Assembly: GCF_963576545.1 (NCBI RefSeq)
Contig: NC_083646.1
Coordinates: 10,622,991 to 10,686,990, forward strand
From: Limanda limanda
Taxonomy: Eukaryota; Chordata; Actinopteri; Pleuronectiformes; Pleuronectidae
Length of the DNA stretch: 64,000 nucleotides
Direction of reading: 5' to 3'
Shown: positions 12,072-24,051 of the stretch, in pieces
Numbering within the stretch: position 1 is the first letter of the stretch
How the letters are laid out: each line of letters starts with the position of its first letter
Notes under the pieces: generated by a model
The model's database searches: none
The model's input: the letters and a program-made list of their open reading frames with translations, nothing else
Told to the model about the DNA's origin: nothing
Translations under genes and position numbers: made by a program

Positions 12072-12302
12072 TGTGTATGAAAGGATCATTGGAGGCAACA
12101 ATGCTCCAGCCAATACCATCCCCTGGCAAGTGCTACTGAGTATAGATGGATCGAGAGGAGGAGGCATGGTGATCGCAGACCGCTGGATTATGACCGGAGC
12201 TATTATCGTAGAAAAAGATGGGAACCCTGCATTAAACCACACTGTTCGGGTAAGTGGGCCACCATAGTTGTTACCTGCATGCCCATGCTAAACATATTTT
12301 GA

Positions 12303-12539
<237 letters not shown>

Positions 12540-13064
12540 TAAGGAAACAACTGTCATGTTTACATTTTAGGATGCTGCATAAATCATGAATTATTTTCAT
12601 CTGTTTAAGTTGTGTGAAATCTGGCAAGCTTTCAACAAGAGACTGTGATTTGCTTAATTCTTCAGAGTTCACCATAACCGTGTCTGTCCTCTTTTTAAGA
12701 CTGGTGTCAGGTTTTGGCGTTACAGTAACAGACGGCAAACGGTTTTTAACAAATAAGCTGAACTACGTGCAACTGCCTGTGGTGGACAAGGAGATATGTA
12801 CTGAATCAATTACGTTGTATAAGCAGAAACCAAACAGCAACAATGTACCAAGCCTGACAAACAACATGTTTTGTGCTGGAGACCCTCTGGGAGGGAAGGA
12901 CTGCTGCCAAGGTGACAGTGGAGGCCCATACGCTCTGAAGGACCATGGACGGTTTTGGGCTGCAGGGATTGTCAGCTGGGGGGAGGGCTGCGGAGTGAAG
13001 GGATCATATGGAGTCTACACCAGAGTCACTAACTACCTGGACAAATGTTGTTCTAAATAAAAAA

Positions 13065-14148
13065 CTAATGAACAAAACACCTGTGTACATTCTGGTTACA
13101 AACCTTTAATTTTCCTACAGCTCATCAACGATGGATGATTCTTTTCGGGAACACCATTGTATAAGGTGAGCCTCAGCAGTTCAGGTAGCTGTCATGCACT
13201 GCTGAGTTGAGCGCATGATCAATGTCCTTTCTGATTATTATATTATCTCTGATCTAGTTGAATATTCAGAAATGACTAAAGGCCAAAAACATTGCATCTT
13301 GATGGAGTGTCTGACTGTAGCGTGCGTAAATATCTTGGCTATGTCCAAATACTCTTACAAACTGCTTTTAACCATTTTTAAAACAGTTATATTTAAACTT
13401 GGATCCAGTATTACACAAATATGATCAAAATCAGTTACTATGTCTATCCTTTCACATTTGATTGGAATAGGTTGTAAAATGGATTTAAAGATAAACATAA
13501 GTTTTTATTGTTTATATTTGTACTGAGACAGGAAGATTACTAGATGATTAAGAGATTAAATCTTAAGAGATTTTTCCATAAAACATTATGACTGACTGTA
13601 TCGGCTGCTCTACACATATGTAAAAATACAGCACCAACTACTTTTCTTCTAACAATCCTTTATTTAAGTTGGTCCACTAAATGCAAGCTGGTAAGTTTGG
13701 TGGAAATATTAGTTCATATCTCTACTTTTGGATCTTTTCAAAACTTCCTAAATTGATTGAAGAAATTTCAGGAAGCTTTTCAATGAAATACATTTCATCA
13801 GTGTGTGACTACCAAAGGTTTCCCTAGTTTTGACATTTTCAGTTGTGTATATTAGCATATCAACTTTATTTTTGTTTGATTGTGTGAATGAGCTGGTATA
13901 AGATTTTCGACGTGAAAATCTGATGTTTTAAGAGTGTGTGGGCTTCATACGTGTCCATCCAGGTTAACTCTGAGTGATGTCCCTGATGGCGCCCACACTT
14001 TCCTCTCACAAGTCACATTTGCCAAGATAAACAAAAACACCTACTGGGAGTTCAATGTTCAGTACAACACGCCAGGATCCGTTGGGACTTGACACAAATC
14101 CTCTCAGAACAGCAAACCACTCGCAAACTGTATCTACTTCCTCCAGAC
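13065..14148. repeat. Intergenic part of tandem duplication, right copy
   Basis: Near-identical to 6522-7618, differing by substitutions and small indels. No gene is seen. The duplication continues through the signal and CUB1 exons of the following gene to about 16407. Confidence 0.85.
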
Positions 14149-17100
14149 ATGGGTTGGACATACTCTGTCATTTGGTAAGTTTGAATATTTTTTAAAGTGA
14201 ATTTTAAATTCAAGTTTGGGCTCACACCTTAGTTCCAACTTTCTCTGTTCATGGATCTCTGCAGGTTTGTGTCTGTGTGTGAGTGCTTTTCTTTGGGCTT
14301 CACTAATTCTTTAATGCGTGGAGAGATCCAGTCCACTCTGTATCCCCTGCCCTACCCAACCGGCCTGAAGAGAGAGTGGAACATTTTGGGACTTGACGGC
14401 CACCAGATCCAGCTGTCCATAACACATCTGGACATCAAACCATCCGCTGGCTGCTCTGAGGACTCTCTTACAGTCAGAACCATATTTTAACATTTAATTA
14501 CAGTGTATTTTGAACAATATCTGTGTTTTCATCTTGATGTGCTAAACCAAGAACTTAGTCTAATATTCGGTACTTCAATATGAATAGAGAATTGAGGTAT
14601 TGAATTGGACAGAAACATAAGAAAAAATAAAATCCTACACCGGAACTTCCACATGTTATACAAATAGAAATATAAAAGGATTCGTTAATATACAAAACAT
14701 TGATCTTGAACTTCAATATTAAAAGTATTGCTTTGCTCTCAAAGCTGAGTCTGACGTAGTAACTGACACCGATAACAGATGAGCGTTCCAATGTAACAGA
14801 TTTGTGTTTGAATTTGGATGCGTTTTCTAGTTTAATTAAGCATAACAGAGGGTAGAGATGCAAGTTTATTTGAACTCAAACAGTTTCTTTAGACTTGTGT
14901 GTTCAGGACTCGGGTTGGACTTTGACTCTATTTATGCATCAAGGTTTGGAATCTGACTCATGACTTGACCAGTACATCCGGCTCCTGATCCACAAATGCT
15001 CTCTTTCTCTCATTTTATGTTTTAAAAACTAGACAGTATAATCTAACTTTTGAAAGAAGAAACAAAACAAATTATACTACTATTCTTTTAATACCCCTCA
15101 TTAAAATGTCTAAAAACAACTAGACGTATGTTATCTATTTTGTTGGCTTATGTGCTCACATTAAACCAAAATGTTTCCAAGAACGTTCAAACCCAGACAC
15201 ATCACTCACTTTATTCAAGGTAACTGGACGTTGTCTTTTAGTCGCCTTTTTATTGCGTTACACCAACTTGACCCGTGGCTTTGCTCATCTCTGCACCCGG
15301 TGGCAAATGACTCATGCAGAAACAAAACACCCAGTTAGCCAGTGAGCTGTTTTTTCCATCCACTATGTGTATCGGTCTCTTTTAAAGGATCATGGTTTTA
15401 TTAACTGTTTACTGTGTAGCCAGAGTAAGACTTTCACATAACCTCATTTGGGAACATGATTTGAGTCACGTCAGGTTGATTTTCATCGGCAATGGTAGCG
15501 AAGACAACTCCCATGAGCCTATGCTGTTTCATGATGTCATCAAACTAGGTATTTTGATGTTTTGATTGAAAGACCCCTGGTAGCCAAAGTTACATATTTA
15601 ATGTTTAAGTGCAAACCCCCACCACCATCCCAGGCCCATCACACATATATATTTAGACATTATGATCTGAACACCAGACAATTTCCTACTTGACCAACGC
15701 CAGCTTGGCTGTTACTGAGTCATGCTGTTGACTTTAAAACTCTTCTCCTTCTGTGTCAATTTCCATTAGCTGCAAACATTAATGTGTGTTGTAGTTAGTG
15801 TATATAAGCTACAAAGATTTGCTTGAACTCACATGAAGCAGAAGCAGTCAGGTATTGCCTCATCATGTGTTTTCATCTAGTTTAGGCGGTGGACTAGTGG
15901 CAGAAACTTGGACTATGGGCAGAAAAGGTCTCTGGTTCGTCTCTGGCTCTAGAAACAACAAAAAGACGAACCTGGATTGATCTGTCCAATAAACCAAGAG
16001 GATTCTCCCCACCCTGTCTAGTGCCCCTGAGCAAGGCACCTTACTCCCCCAACATCTGCTCCGCGGGCGCCGTACATGGCTGCTCACTGCTCTGTGTGTC
16101 CTGCACCAGATGGGTTAAAAGCAGAGGTTAAATTTCCCTCCTTGCATGAGTGTGCTTGTGCATGTCTGTGCATGTGTTTGGGACAAATAAATGTATCTTA
16201 ATCTTAATCTTAATCTTTATATCTTTCAGGTCCTCTATGTTCAGCAGATCCTGGGAAGGTTTTGCGGCCAGGAGAACTCCACTGATCACCCAGGCAAAGA
16301 GCCGATCATTTCTCCTGGCAACAGACTGACTCTCATATTCCAGTCAAGTAACTCCAACTCAGAAGTCCAACAGCATATTGGCTTCTCTGCTACCTATAAG
16401 TCAATAGGTAAAGCTGTTATGGTCATCTCCCTCCACTGTATCAGAGTGTATAGAGAACACACAGTGAGAGATGGATAGAAAGATTCTGTCTCTTTGTGGA
16501 ATATTTGTTTTGCTAACTCTTCTGTTGCTTAATTGTAACAGTTTTACAACAGACATGTAAACATTTTGAGTATTTTTTGGTTGTAATTAGTGTCCCACAG
16601 GTCAAATGACCAAAGGTGGAGAATGGTGGAAATTATTTTGCGACAAATAAAACAATTATAGCAATTCAAAACAAATCTCATTTGCAAAATCTAAAAATAT
16701 CCCTGTTATGTTGTTCTGCAGTGATTGACTGTGGAAAACCTGAACCTCTGCTGAACGGAAGGTTCGTCTACCTGTCCACCCGTCAGACCGCTAGAGCTTA
16801 TTTCCACTGTAATGAGCCGTACTATTATCTCCCTGAGGATGCAAACGGTGAGAGACATCATGCCATAAAAGTATCACTACTAATGCACATGTGAGCACAT
16901 GAATCTTTACATTTTTTAAATTGCTTGATTTAGAAATAAATCTATTTCTGTGCTCTACAGCTAAATTCATCTGCGGAGCAGATGGAAAATGGAAATCCAG
17001 CAACGGCAGTGGTGTCACTCCTACATGCATACCAGGTACCTGTTGTTATTCAAAACATATCTCATTTGAAAAATATTGAAATGTCCCTGTTATGTTGTTC

Positions 17101-18595
17101 TGCAGCAAAAGGGTGTGGAGAACCTGAACCTCTGCTGAATGGAGAGATGATCAAACTGTATGACCAGTTCAACAACCTCTCTTCTGTTTTTTACGGCTGT
17201 AATGAGCCGTTTTATTCCCTCCCTTTAGATTCAAACGGTGAGATTGTCACATACATCATGCCAAGAGGTATCACTACTAATGCTTATGTGAGCACATAAA
17301 TCTTTACATTTTTGAAATGGCTTTGTTTTGAAATATGTCATGTTCTGTGCTCTCAGTTTTTTTCACCTGCAGAGCAAATGGAAAATGGAAATCCAGCACC
17401 GGCAGGTTTGTCACTCCTACATGCAAACCAGGTACTTGTTTCAAAAATAAAATCCTGTGATGCAATTGGAACACAAAATCTGTATTTGTGTGAAACTTCA
17501 TTGTGTTTGTGTACATCTGCATCACATCCAGTTTGTGGCCGGCCAATGGGACGACTCCTTGTGCATCCGGCGATAATTGGAGGCAACAATGTTCCAGAAT
17601 ATACCATCCCCTGGCAAGTGCTACTTAAAGTAAATAACACGGTTGGAGGAGGCATGGTGATCGCAGACCGCTGGATTATGACCGCAGCTCATATCGCAAG
17701 ACAAGCTACCAACCCAGTATCAAACGACACTGTGCAGGTAAGTGGGCCACCATAGTTGTTACCTGAATGCCCATACTCAACATAATCTTTAAACAGACAG
17801 AGACATTCTAAATCCTACATATCTTGTTGATTTGCAGGTTTATCTGGGACAAACTGATGTTAAGAGCTTGATGGTTTCTCCTGTTTATGCTGCCTCAGTC
17901 CACCTTCACCCTGATTACAACAAACCCGTACTCTACAACAACGACATTGCATTAATCAAACTGCAAGACCCGATCACATTCGACGCATCAGTAATGCCCA
18001 TATGTTTACCAGCGCAGAATGCCACATATGTCACTGGAACGATGGGGTAAGGAAATAACTGTCATGTCTAATTTCACATATTCTTCTTTTGTAATTCATA
18101 ATTTTTGTGCTCCTTAATTAGTTTTTTTCCCCTTGATAAGCCAACATGTGAATATTGTCCAGCTTCGAGACAGACAAATGATTTTCTTTTTACTTCTGAG
18201 TTCACCATAACTTTATCTTATCTGTCTTTTTCAGACTGGTGTCAGGCTTTGGCGTTACACAGGAAATGGGCAATTCAACAAAAAAGTTGAAGTACTTTCA
18301 CCTCCCTGTGGTGGACCAGGAGACTTGCAGTGAATCATTTAATACGTCTCAGGAGAAACTAGACGGAGGACAAATCCTGACAGACAACATGATTTGTTCT
18401 GGACTTCCTGAAGGAGGGAAGGACTCCTGTAGTGGTGATGCTGGAAGCGCCTTTGCCCTGAAGGACAATGGACAGGTTTGGGCTGCAGGGATTGTCAGCT
18501 GGGGGACTGGCTGTGGACGGCAGGGAGCATATGGAGTCTACACCAGAGTCGCTAACTACCTGGACTGGATCACGAAGACCATGCAGGAGAACTGA
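14149..18595 (+). CDS. C1r-like copy 3, predicted catalytically dead CUB-CCP-CCP-SP protein
   Basis: Ten exons with closed phases give 531 residues: 14149-14174, 14265-14472, 16230-16407, 16722-16847, 16961-17035, 17106-17237, 17357-17431, 17532-17737, 17838-18046, 18235-18595. Signal peptide about 1-18, one CUB (24-137), two CCPs (138-205, 205-273), protease-like domain from 274. EGF, CUB2 and CCP1 of C1r are absent, and the two CCPs are tandem copies of one exon pair. His327 and Asp378 are present, but the active-site Ser is Ala481 (CSGDAGS) and the activation residue before IIGG is Ala287 (VHPA-IIGG) instead of Arg. It should be a secreted, non-cleaved, inactive protease homologue, formally like haptoglobin. 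The donor after exon 2 (GTCAGA) is weak. AATAAA at 18670-18675. Function is inference: a decoy, regulator or ligand-binding role. Confidence 0.85.
15882..16217 (+). mobile_element. tRNA-derived SINE with conserved V-SINE-like core
   Basis: This insert is absent from the paralogous intron of copy 2. It has a tRNA-like head with an A-box-like TAGTGGC and a B-box GGTTCG, then the core GTGCCCCTGAGCAAGGCACC typical of fish V-SINE-type elements. It ends in a short tandem tail of TTAATC units just before the acceptor of the third exon of copy 3. Confidence 0.8.
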
Positions 18596-18669
18596 GAGTT
18601 ACAATCTTTAATCATTAAGTTCTGAAAAATAACAACAAACAAGAAAGAATGACTTGACACATGTCTTCC

Positions 18670-18675
18670 AATAAA
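18670..18675 (+). terminator. Polyadenylation signal of C1r-like copy 3
   Basis: AATAAA lies 75 bases after the stop codon. Confidence 0.6.
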
Positions 18676-18855
18676 ATGATGGAGGTAACTAAAGTAATAA
18701 TTGTCATGAGGCTTTTCTTTAAGAAAAGGGTAATTGTTCCGCTATCTGCTCTAGGTAAACCATGAATTTATTCTTCTATGTGCACCATAAATTGTGAAAG
18801 TGTTTATATCAATAACCAAGTGTGGTCGGCTGCCAAGTGTTTCTGGCACAATGAA

Positions 18856-19410
18856 ACACTCACAACATTACAGAATACTCAAACAAAACCAAATACTCAC
18901 AACACAATCAAATACTCACAACACGACCAAACAACCAAATACTCCAAACATGACCAAACAACCAAATACGCACAACCCAACTAATCATAACAAATTACTC
19001 ATAACAAAACCAAACAACCAAATACTCCCAACATGACCAAACAACCAAATACGCACAACACAACTAAACATAACAAATTACTCACAACACGACCAAACAA
19101 CAAAATACTCACAACATGACCAAACTACCAAATACCCACAACACAATCAAACATAACAAATTACTCACAACACGACCAAACAACCAAATACTCACAACAC
19201 AACTAAACATAACAAAACCAAACAACCAAATACTCCCAACATGACCAAACAACCAAATACGCACAACACAACTAAACATAACAAATTACTCGTAACACGA
19301 CCAAACAACCAAATACTCCCAACATGACACAACTACCAAATACTCACAACACAACTATACATAACAAATTACTCACAACACGACCAAACAAATAAATATT
19401 TACAACACTG
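18856..19410. repeat. Minisatellite, ~25-27 bp unit
   Basis: Degenerate tandem array built from the words ACAACCAAATACTC and ACAACACGACCAA. Short related units resume at 20136-20220 on the far side of a hAT-like MITE, so the array was probably split by that insertion. No gene is present. Confidence 0.85.
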
Positions 19411-19467
19411 TAGGATCCCGGCACAGTCATACTTATGCCTAACACATTAATTAAATAACTGCATGTA

Positions 19468-20066
19468 CAGAGGTGTCAAAAGTAATCACATTCATTACTC
19501 AAGTAGAAGTATAGATACTAGGGTTTAAAAGGACTTCTGTAGACGTTGAAGTATCAACTCAAGCTTTTTACTTAAGTAAAAGTGTAAAAGTACAGGTTTA
19601 AAAACTACTTAAAGTATAAAAGTTAAAGTAATGTAAGGGGATTTTTTTCCCCATTAAGGACAAACTCTTAAGCCGCGTCTCAGGGGCCTAAAGTGCACTA
19701 CACCACATCCTCCAAAAAAAACATTTTTCTAAAAGCCATTATGACTATAATGTTATATTAAAATGTTATGTTGAAAAATGTGGGATGCTGCGAGGACGGA
19801 GGTGCACGCCTCATCCGCTGCGTGCGCCACTTGTGTGTGTTTTTGAACGATGACAAACCGGAATGAAAACAAGCCAAAATGAAATAGGAGTAACAAAGCT
19901 ATTTTTAAAATGTAAGGAGTAGAAAGTACAGATATTTGCGTGAAAATGTAAGGAGTAGAAGTAAAAAGTCGTCTGATAAATAAATACTCCAGTAAAGTAT
20001 AGATAGCCAAAATTTCTACTTAAGTAAGGTAACAAAGTATTTGTACTTCGTTACTTGACACCTCTG
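19468..20066. mobile_element. hAT-like MITE
   Basis: The 599-bp element has ends CAGAGGTGTCAAAAGTAA and TTACTTGACACCTCTG. It is flanked by TGCATGTA (19460-19467) and TGCATGAA (20067-20074), an 8-bp duplication with one mismatch. The interior is rich in AAGTA and TACTT strings that can pair across the element. There is no transposase. Confidence 0.8.
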
Positions 20067-20135
20067 TGCATGAAACAACAGTGTATAGAACCACACTAAG
20101 AACAAGGGTGAATTATGTAAGTCACATTCATTACA

Positions 20136-20220
20136 ACACAACCAAAAACAACCAAATTCTCACAAAACAACCAAATACCAGCAACAAGACCACATACTCA
20201 AAACAACTAAATACTGTGTT
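20136..20220. repeat. Continuation of the ACCAAATACTC minisatellite
   Basis: Units such as ACAACCAAATTCTC and ACAACCAAATACC match the array at 18856-19410. Confidence 0.7.
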
Positions 20221-20319
20221 GTCAAATAGATGAGGTCGTTTTATATATTTACCTTTTCACCTACTCGCATGTTTTTTGGAGCACGGTGATCTCTCAGGGC
20301 CACCGTCATTTCCGTGTCT

Positions 20320-20364
20320 CCATAGAAACTAATGACCCGCTCCGCACTGCTCTGTGATTGGTCG
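20320..20364 (+). promoter_or_regulatory. Candidate X-box/Y-box (MHC-type enhanceosome) upstream of tapbpl
   Basis: CCATAGAAACTAATG (20320-20334) resembles an RFX-type X1 box and is followed by TGACC at 20334-20338, a possible X2 half-site. A reversed CCAAT (TGATTGGT) lies at 20355-20362, about 20 bases away, which is the spacing used by RFX/CREB/NF-Y at MHC promoters. This is a pattern match by eye. The X1 match is partial and no S box was convincingly found. Confidence 0.35.
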
Positions 20365-20570
20365 ACCCCGGTGCTCACTGCCTCTTCTCATCCACCACTG
20401 CAGCGTGTTCTGCAGATCTACGGCTGCTGTACATCATCTGGACTGTCCTATAAGACTGACTGGATCATATAGGGATGTACAGCTGCTGCACATGTATCAG
20501 TGGGGTTAAGTAAAAAAGTAAAACTCTCAGACTGCAGTGACGCAGTGAGCTGCTGCTGCTGCTGGACGTG

Positions 20571-20588
20571 GAAATCAAAAGCGAAAGC
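20571..20588 (+). promoter_or_regulatory. Candidate interferon-response (IRF) element of tapbpl
   Basis: GAAATCAAAAGCGAAAGC holds GAAA-type repeats with the spacing of IRF/ISRE sites, about 90 bases upstream of the tapbpl ATG. Interferon control would fit a class I antigen-presentation gene, but the site is only predicted. Confidence 0.45.
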
Positions 20589-20677
20589 GATTTTTGTTAA
20601 TTTTGTTTTCTTTCACTTGTGTCTCTTCATCTCGTGCTTACTCACCTTAAACTTTTAAGAACAGCAAGTCAGACTCC

Positions 20678-23600
20678 ATGATGATAACTGAAGTCGTTTT
20701 GTTTGGATACTTCATGACGTGCGTTTGTGGTAAGATTATTTAAACCCGGGCATATTGATACTGGACATAGTACTGCCAAAATATTAACCAGTATTTGACT
20801 GGTATGACTTATCTTGATCATGTTTTCGAGGTTTACTGGAAATAATCATGTAATTGGCACACATTTTGAATCAAATAGCAACTGTGCATTAAATAGCATA
20901 CACTCCCAGTTAATTTATTGAAATCGACTGGTTAGTCAGTCTAACATAGTCTTCCAGTCAGTGAACAGTAGGTAAACTGAATATACAAAGAAGTCTTATG
21001 ACAAATATTGGATAAAACATATTTTTCTGATCATACATTTTTGATAAATGGATTAGATTGAGTAGTTACTTTTTTGTAAAATTCTCCTGGAACAATACAA
21101 GTGAATACAGAAGCTAAAACATCAGAGCTTACTTCCTGGTTTCCTTTTAATCAATACGAAAGGACCAAGTGTTTTCCACAAAGCGCTCAAGAAATGATGA
21201 AACAGTGGATATGGAAATTAATTTGTTTAGAATATAGGACAAGATGTTGAATATTTCTTGTATATTTAGGTCTGCTGTACAATTTAGGTTACAAACTACC
21301 AGTAGATGTTAGGCGGTGTTAGTGGCCGCCAACTGATGTTAGGGACATAACTTCCCTTAGCAGCTTAGCTTCATCAAGTGTTTTGGACATCATTACCTCT
21401 AATCTAACTTCATTCACAGTTTATTTATCAATTTGTTTCAGTTAAATTAATATCATTTTTCTAAACTGTATTACTGTAAAAGTTGACATTTATCCCTTAT
21501 AATTCAAGAAGATAATACACTTTTTGGTGTTTTACGTGTGTCTGCTCCGTGTGCCTCAGCGGATGGAGTTGCCGATGTGGTGCTGTCCTGCACCCTGGTG
21601 GAAGACGGAGTCGGCCATCATGGAATGGGCGCCGCCTTCACGCGGACTCCAGCTACTCTCGTCTTTAGAGATGTTGAAGTGGCTCCTGAGGAATCACTGG
21701 ACACTCTTACTCAGTTTGTCCCACCCTCAGTCCCTGACCCAGACCTCATTCTGTTTGAGTCCCAAGGTTTTGTTTTTCCTCTACCTGTAAAGTTTGGTGC
21801 AACATAAGCAGAACCATGTGCTGAACGTCTCCTCTCATCCCTCTGTGGCAGTGTCATCGGTCGGGATCCCCGGTGCAGATGTGCTGCTCCATGCGGACTG
21901 CAACGAGCAGGAGGTGATGTGTGAAATAAGCCGTTACGCTCCTCAAGGATCCCAGGGAGGCTCAGATCCAGCCTATTTCATGGTGTCCATTAATGTTGAG
22001 GGAGTTGAGTTCAGCACTGTGTTGATCCTGCAGACCACTGTGGTGGAGAAGGATCACACAACACTGATGCAAAGCAAACTGGGTCTGCCTCTCAGCCAGT
22101 CGGGTTGTATGCCGACTGAGGGTGAGATGCAGCGTTTGGAGATTTCTCATTTTATAATTGGACCTTTTCCATTCCTTGTTTCGTGACTTTGTCTCTGCTG
22201 TTGTCTTTGTTGTCTGTCTGTCCCCCAGTGATATTCCTGGTGTTTTCCCATGTTAAGTCTGTAGATGCCCCTCTGAGAGGTGATGTCCTCCTCAACTGTG
22301 GCTTCAAGCAGCACGAGAAACTCTCATCCCTGGATGTGGTCATTGAATGGCGGATGCAGCACAGAGGGAAGGGGAACAAAGTGTTTGATATGAAGACGAG
22401 GCTGGATGACGCTGAAGGAAACACAGTGGGTGAGTGCTGTGAACAGGTCTGCATGAACTCCAATGTTTTATCCAGGGTCCTAAGTGCTGGGAGTGACTTT
22501 CTGTAGCTCTGAAGGTGACAACAGGTGAGGATATCCCTCCAGTCTCCACTAGATGTGTATATTTTACTATAAAACAAGATTTTAATCTTTAAGATCTACA
22601 TGTATGAGGAGTTAACGGAGACTAATAGAACAATAGACATGTTACACTGATGATGGGCTTTCATTACCTTCAAAACTATCATTCCTATCACATCAATGTC
22701 TGTCACTCATCTATTTTGGAATCTCTGATTGTTTTGAGGATGTCTTGTCCCTCATCACGTCTCATTGTATGTTTTCAGTGCATGCAGAAAGGACAGGCTC
22801 CAGCATGGATGCCTCCAGGGTTGCCGGTGAGGGTAATGTCTCTGTGACCCTGGACAATGTGCAGGTTTCGGACGAGGGATCCTACATCTGTACCGTTACT
22901 TCAGGCCTTTTCCACGCGCAGCAAGTCATTCAACTCCGTGTTATTCGTGAGTGTCGCTCTGATCTGATCTCTCAAGTCAAGAGCATCCACAGCCCGCTTT
23001 ACATTCCTCCCCTGATTCTGTGTGTTCAGAGCTGCCCCAAGTTTCACTATCAGAGGAGAAGCTGGTTTTGAAGAAAGAGTCTCCTCAGACACTGAGCTGT
23101 CACTGCAGTAACTACTTCCCACTGGATGCTCAGGTCTGTAAACTCTGATTTTAGATGGAGCCTTATTCTGGATATTATCCTTTTTCTACCACTGAATTCC
23201 TAGGAAAGTCATAAGATCTGTTTAAACTTCTGTTATAAATGTTCTGATAGTATTGCGAAGCCATACTGGTTCGTAAAGGTATAGAGACAGCAAACACATA
23301 AACCTGCCTGACGATGAGACTGAGGCAGTAAGTGTTTTGGTATTTGGTGAATGTGTTTTTTGACAGATCATAACTGTCTTCTTTCCTCTGCCTCTCAGAT
23401 GGAGTGGTTATCCATGTCACCTACTGATACAGAGCCTGCAGTCTTTCCAGATCAGGGATCACTGTCCAGCCATAGGCAGCATAGCGACAGGACGTACTCC
23501 CTGTCCTCTCACCTGGCTGTGCCCCCCACTGTCCCCCCGGGCACCAAAATCATCTGCAGGGTGTCACACCCAGCCCTGGACGCTCCTCTCTCTGTGAGTG

Positions 23601-24051
23601 TGGAGGTACAAAGTCCAGAGCAAGGTAATAAGTTTGGCTTTAATGGAAAATATTTACTTTCTTGCTGAGAAGCATGTGAGAAGATTGATATCACATTCAC
23701 TACTGTTTGGCGAATATAAGGCTACAACTACGAGTCGAAATCTAATCAGTTTAACATTGAGTTGAAGTGACAACTGGCCAAATTTTGAAGAAATACCCTG
23801 AAGGTAGACTTAAGATATTATGTTTACGAAATAATAAGGAATAACAGAATAGAAATAATAAAGATCCTTGTTATTTTTACACAAAAAGCAGTGATCTGTC
23901 AGTGATCCGCATTACATACTGTTTACTTTACTTTCTATCTAATGTAATGTAACTTCAACAATTATTTTTCTTTCTCTCCACAGATTCCTATTTGATTGTT
24001 CTGGGTTTCCTGATCGTCACTGTAATTTTCTTCTACAATCTTATGAGATAA
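20678..24051 (+). CDS. tapbpl: Tapasin-related protein (TAPBPR)
   Basis: ER/Golgi type I membrane glycoprotein that chaperones MHC class I and edits its peptides. Eight exons close in phase to 431 residues: 20678-20729 (signal), 21560-21766, 21852-22121 (N-terminal domain), 22229-22429 and 22779-22946 (Ig-V-like, split), 23030-23133 and 23399-23624 (Ig-C1), 23984-24051 (membrane anchor). Family landmarks are DVVLSC, LLHADC, CEISRY, VIEWRMQHRGKG, DEGSYICTV, the C1 motif CHCSNYFP, and CRVSHPAL. Residues about 412-429 form the transmembrane helix, ending YNLMR with no KKxx-type ER signal and no Lys inside the helix, which fits tapbpl rather than tapbp. The split Ig-V and order next to vamp1 match mammalian TAPBPL. 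Transcribed towards vamp1. Confidence 0.92.
23720..23845. repeat. Dispersed fish repeat fragment in last tapbpl intron
   Basis: Phrases such as AAATCTAATCAGTTTAACATTGAGTT and CCAAATTTTGAAGAAATACCCTGAAGG resemble the unit seen twice at 31010-31270. It is a degenerate interspersed repeat of unassigned class. Confidence 0.5.

Noticed and set aside
14149..18595. Calling copy 3 haptoglobin
   Set aside because: It keeps a CUB domain, two CCPs and C1r-specific protease sequence and is a direct tandem relative of the neighbouring C1r-like genes; the resemblance to haptoglobin is convergent.
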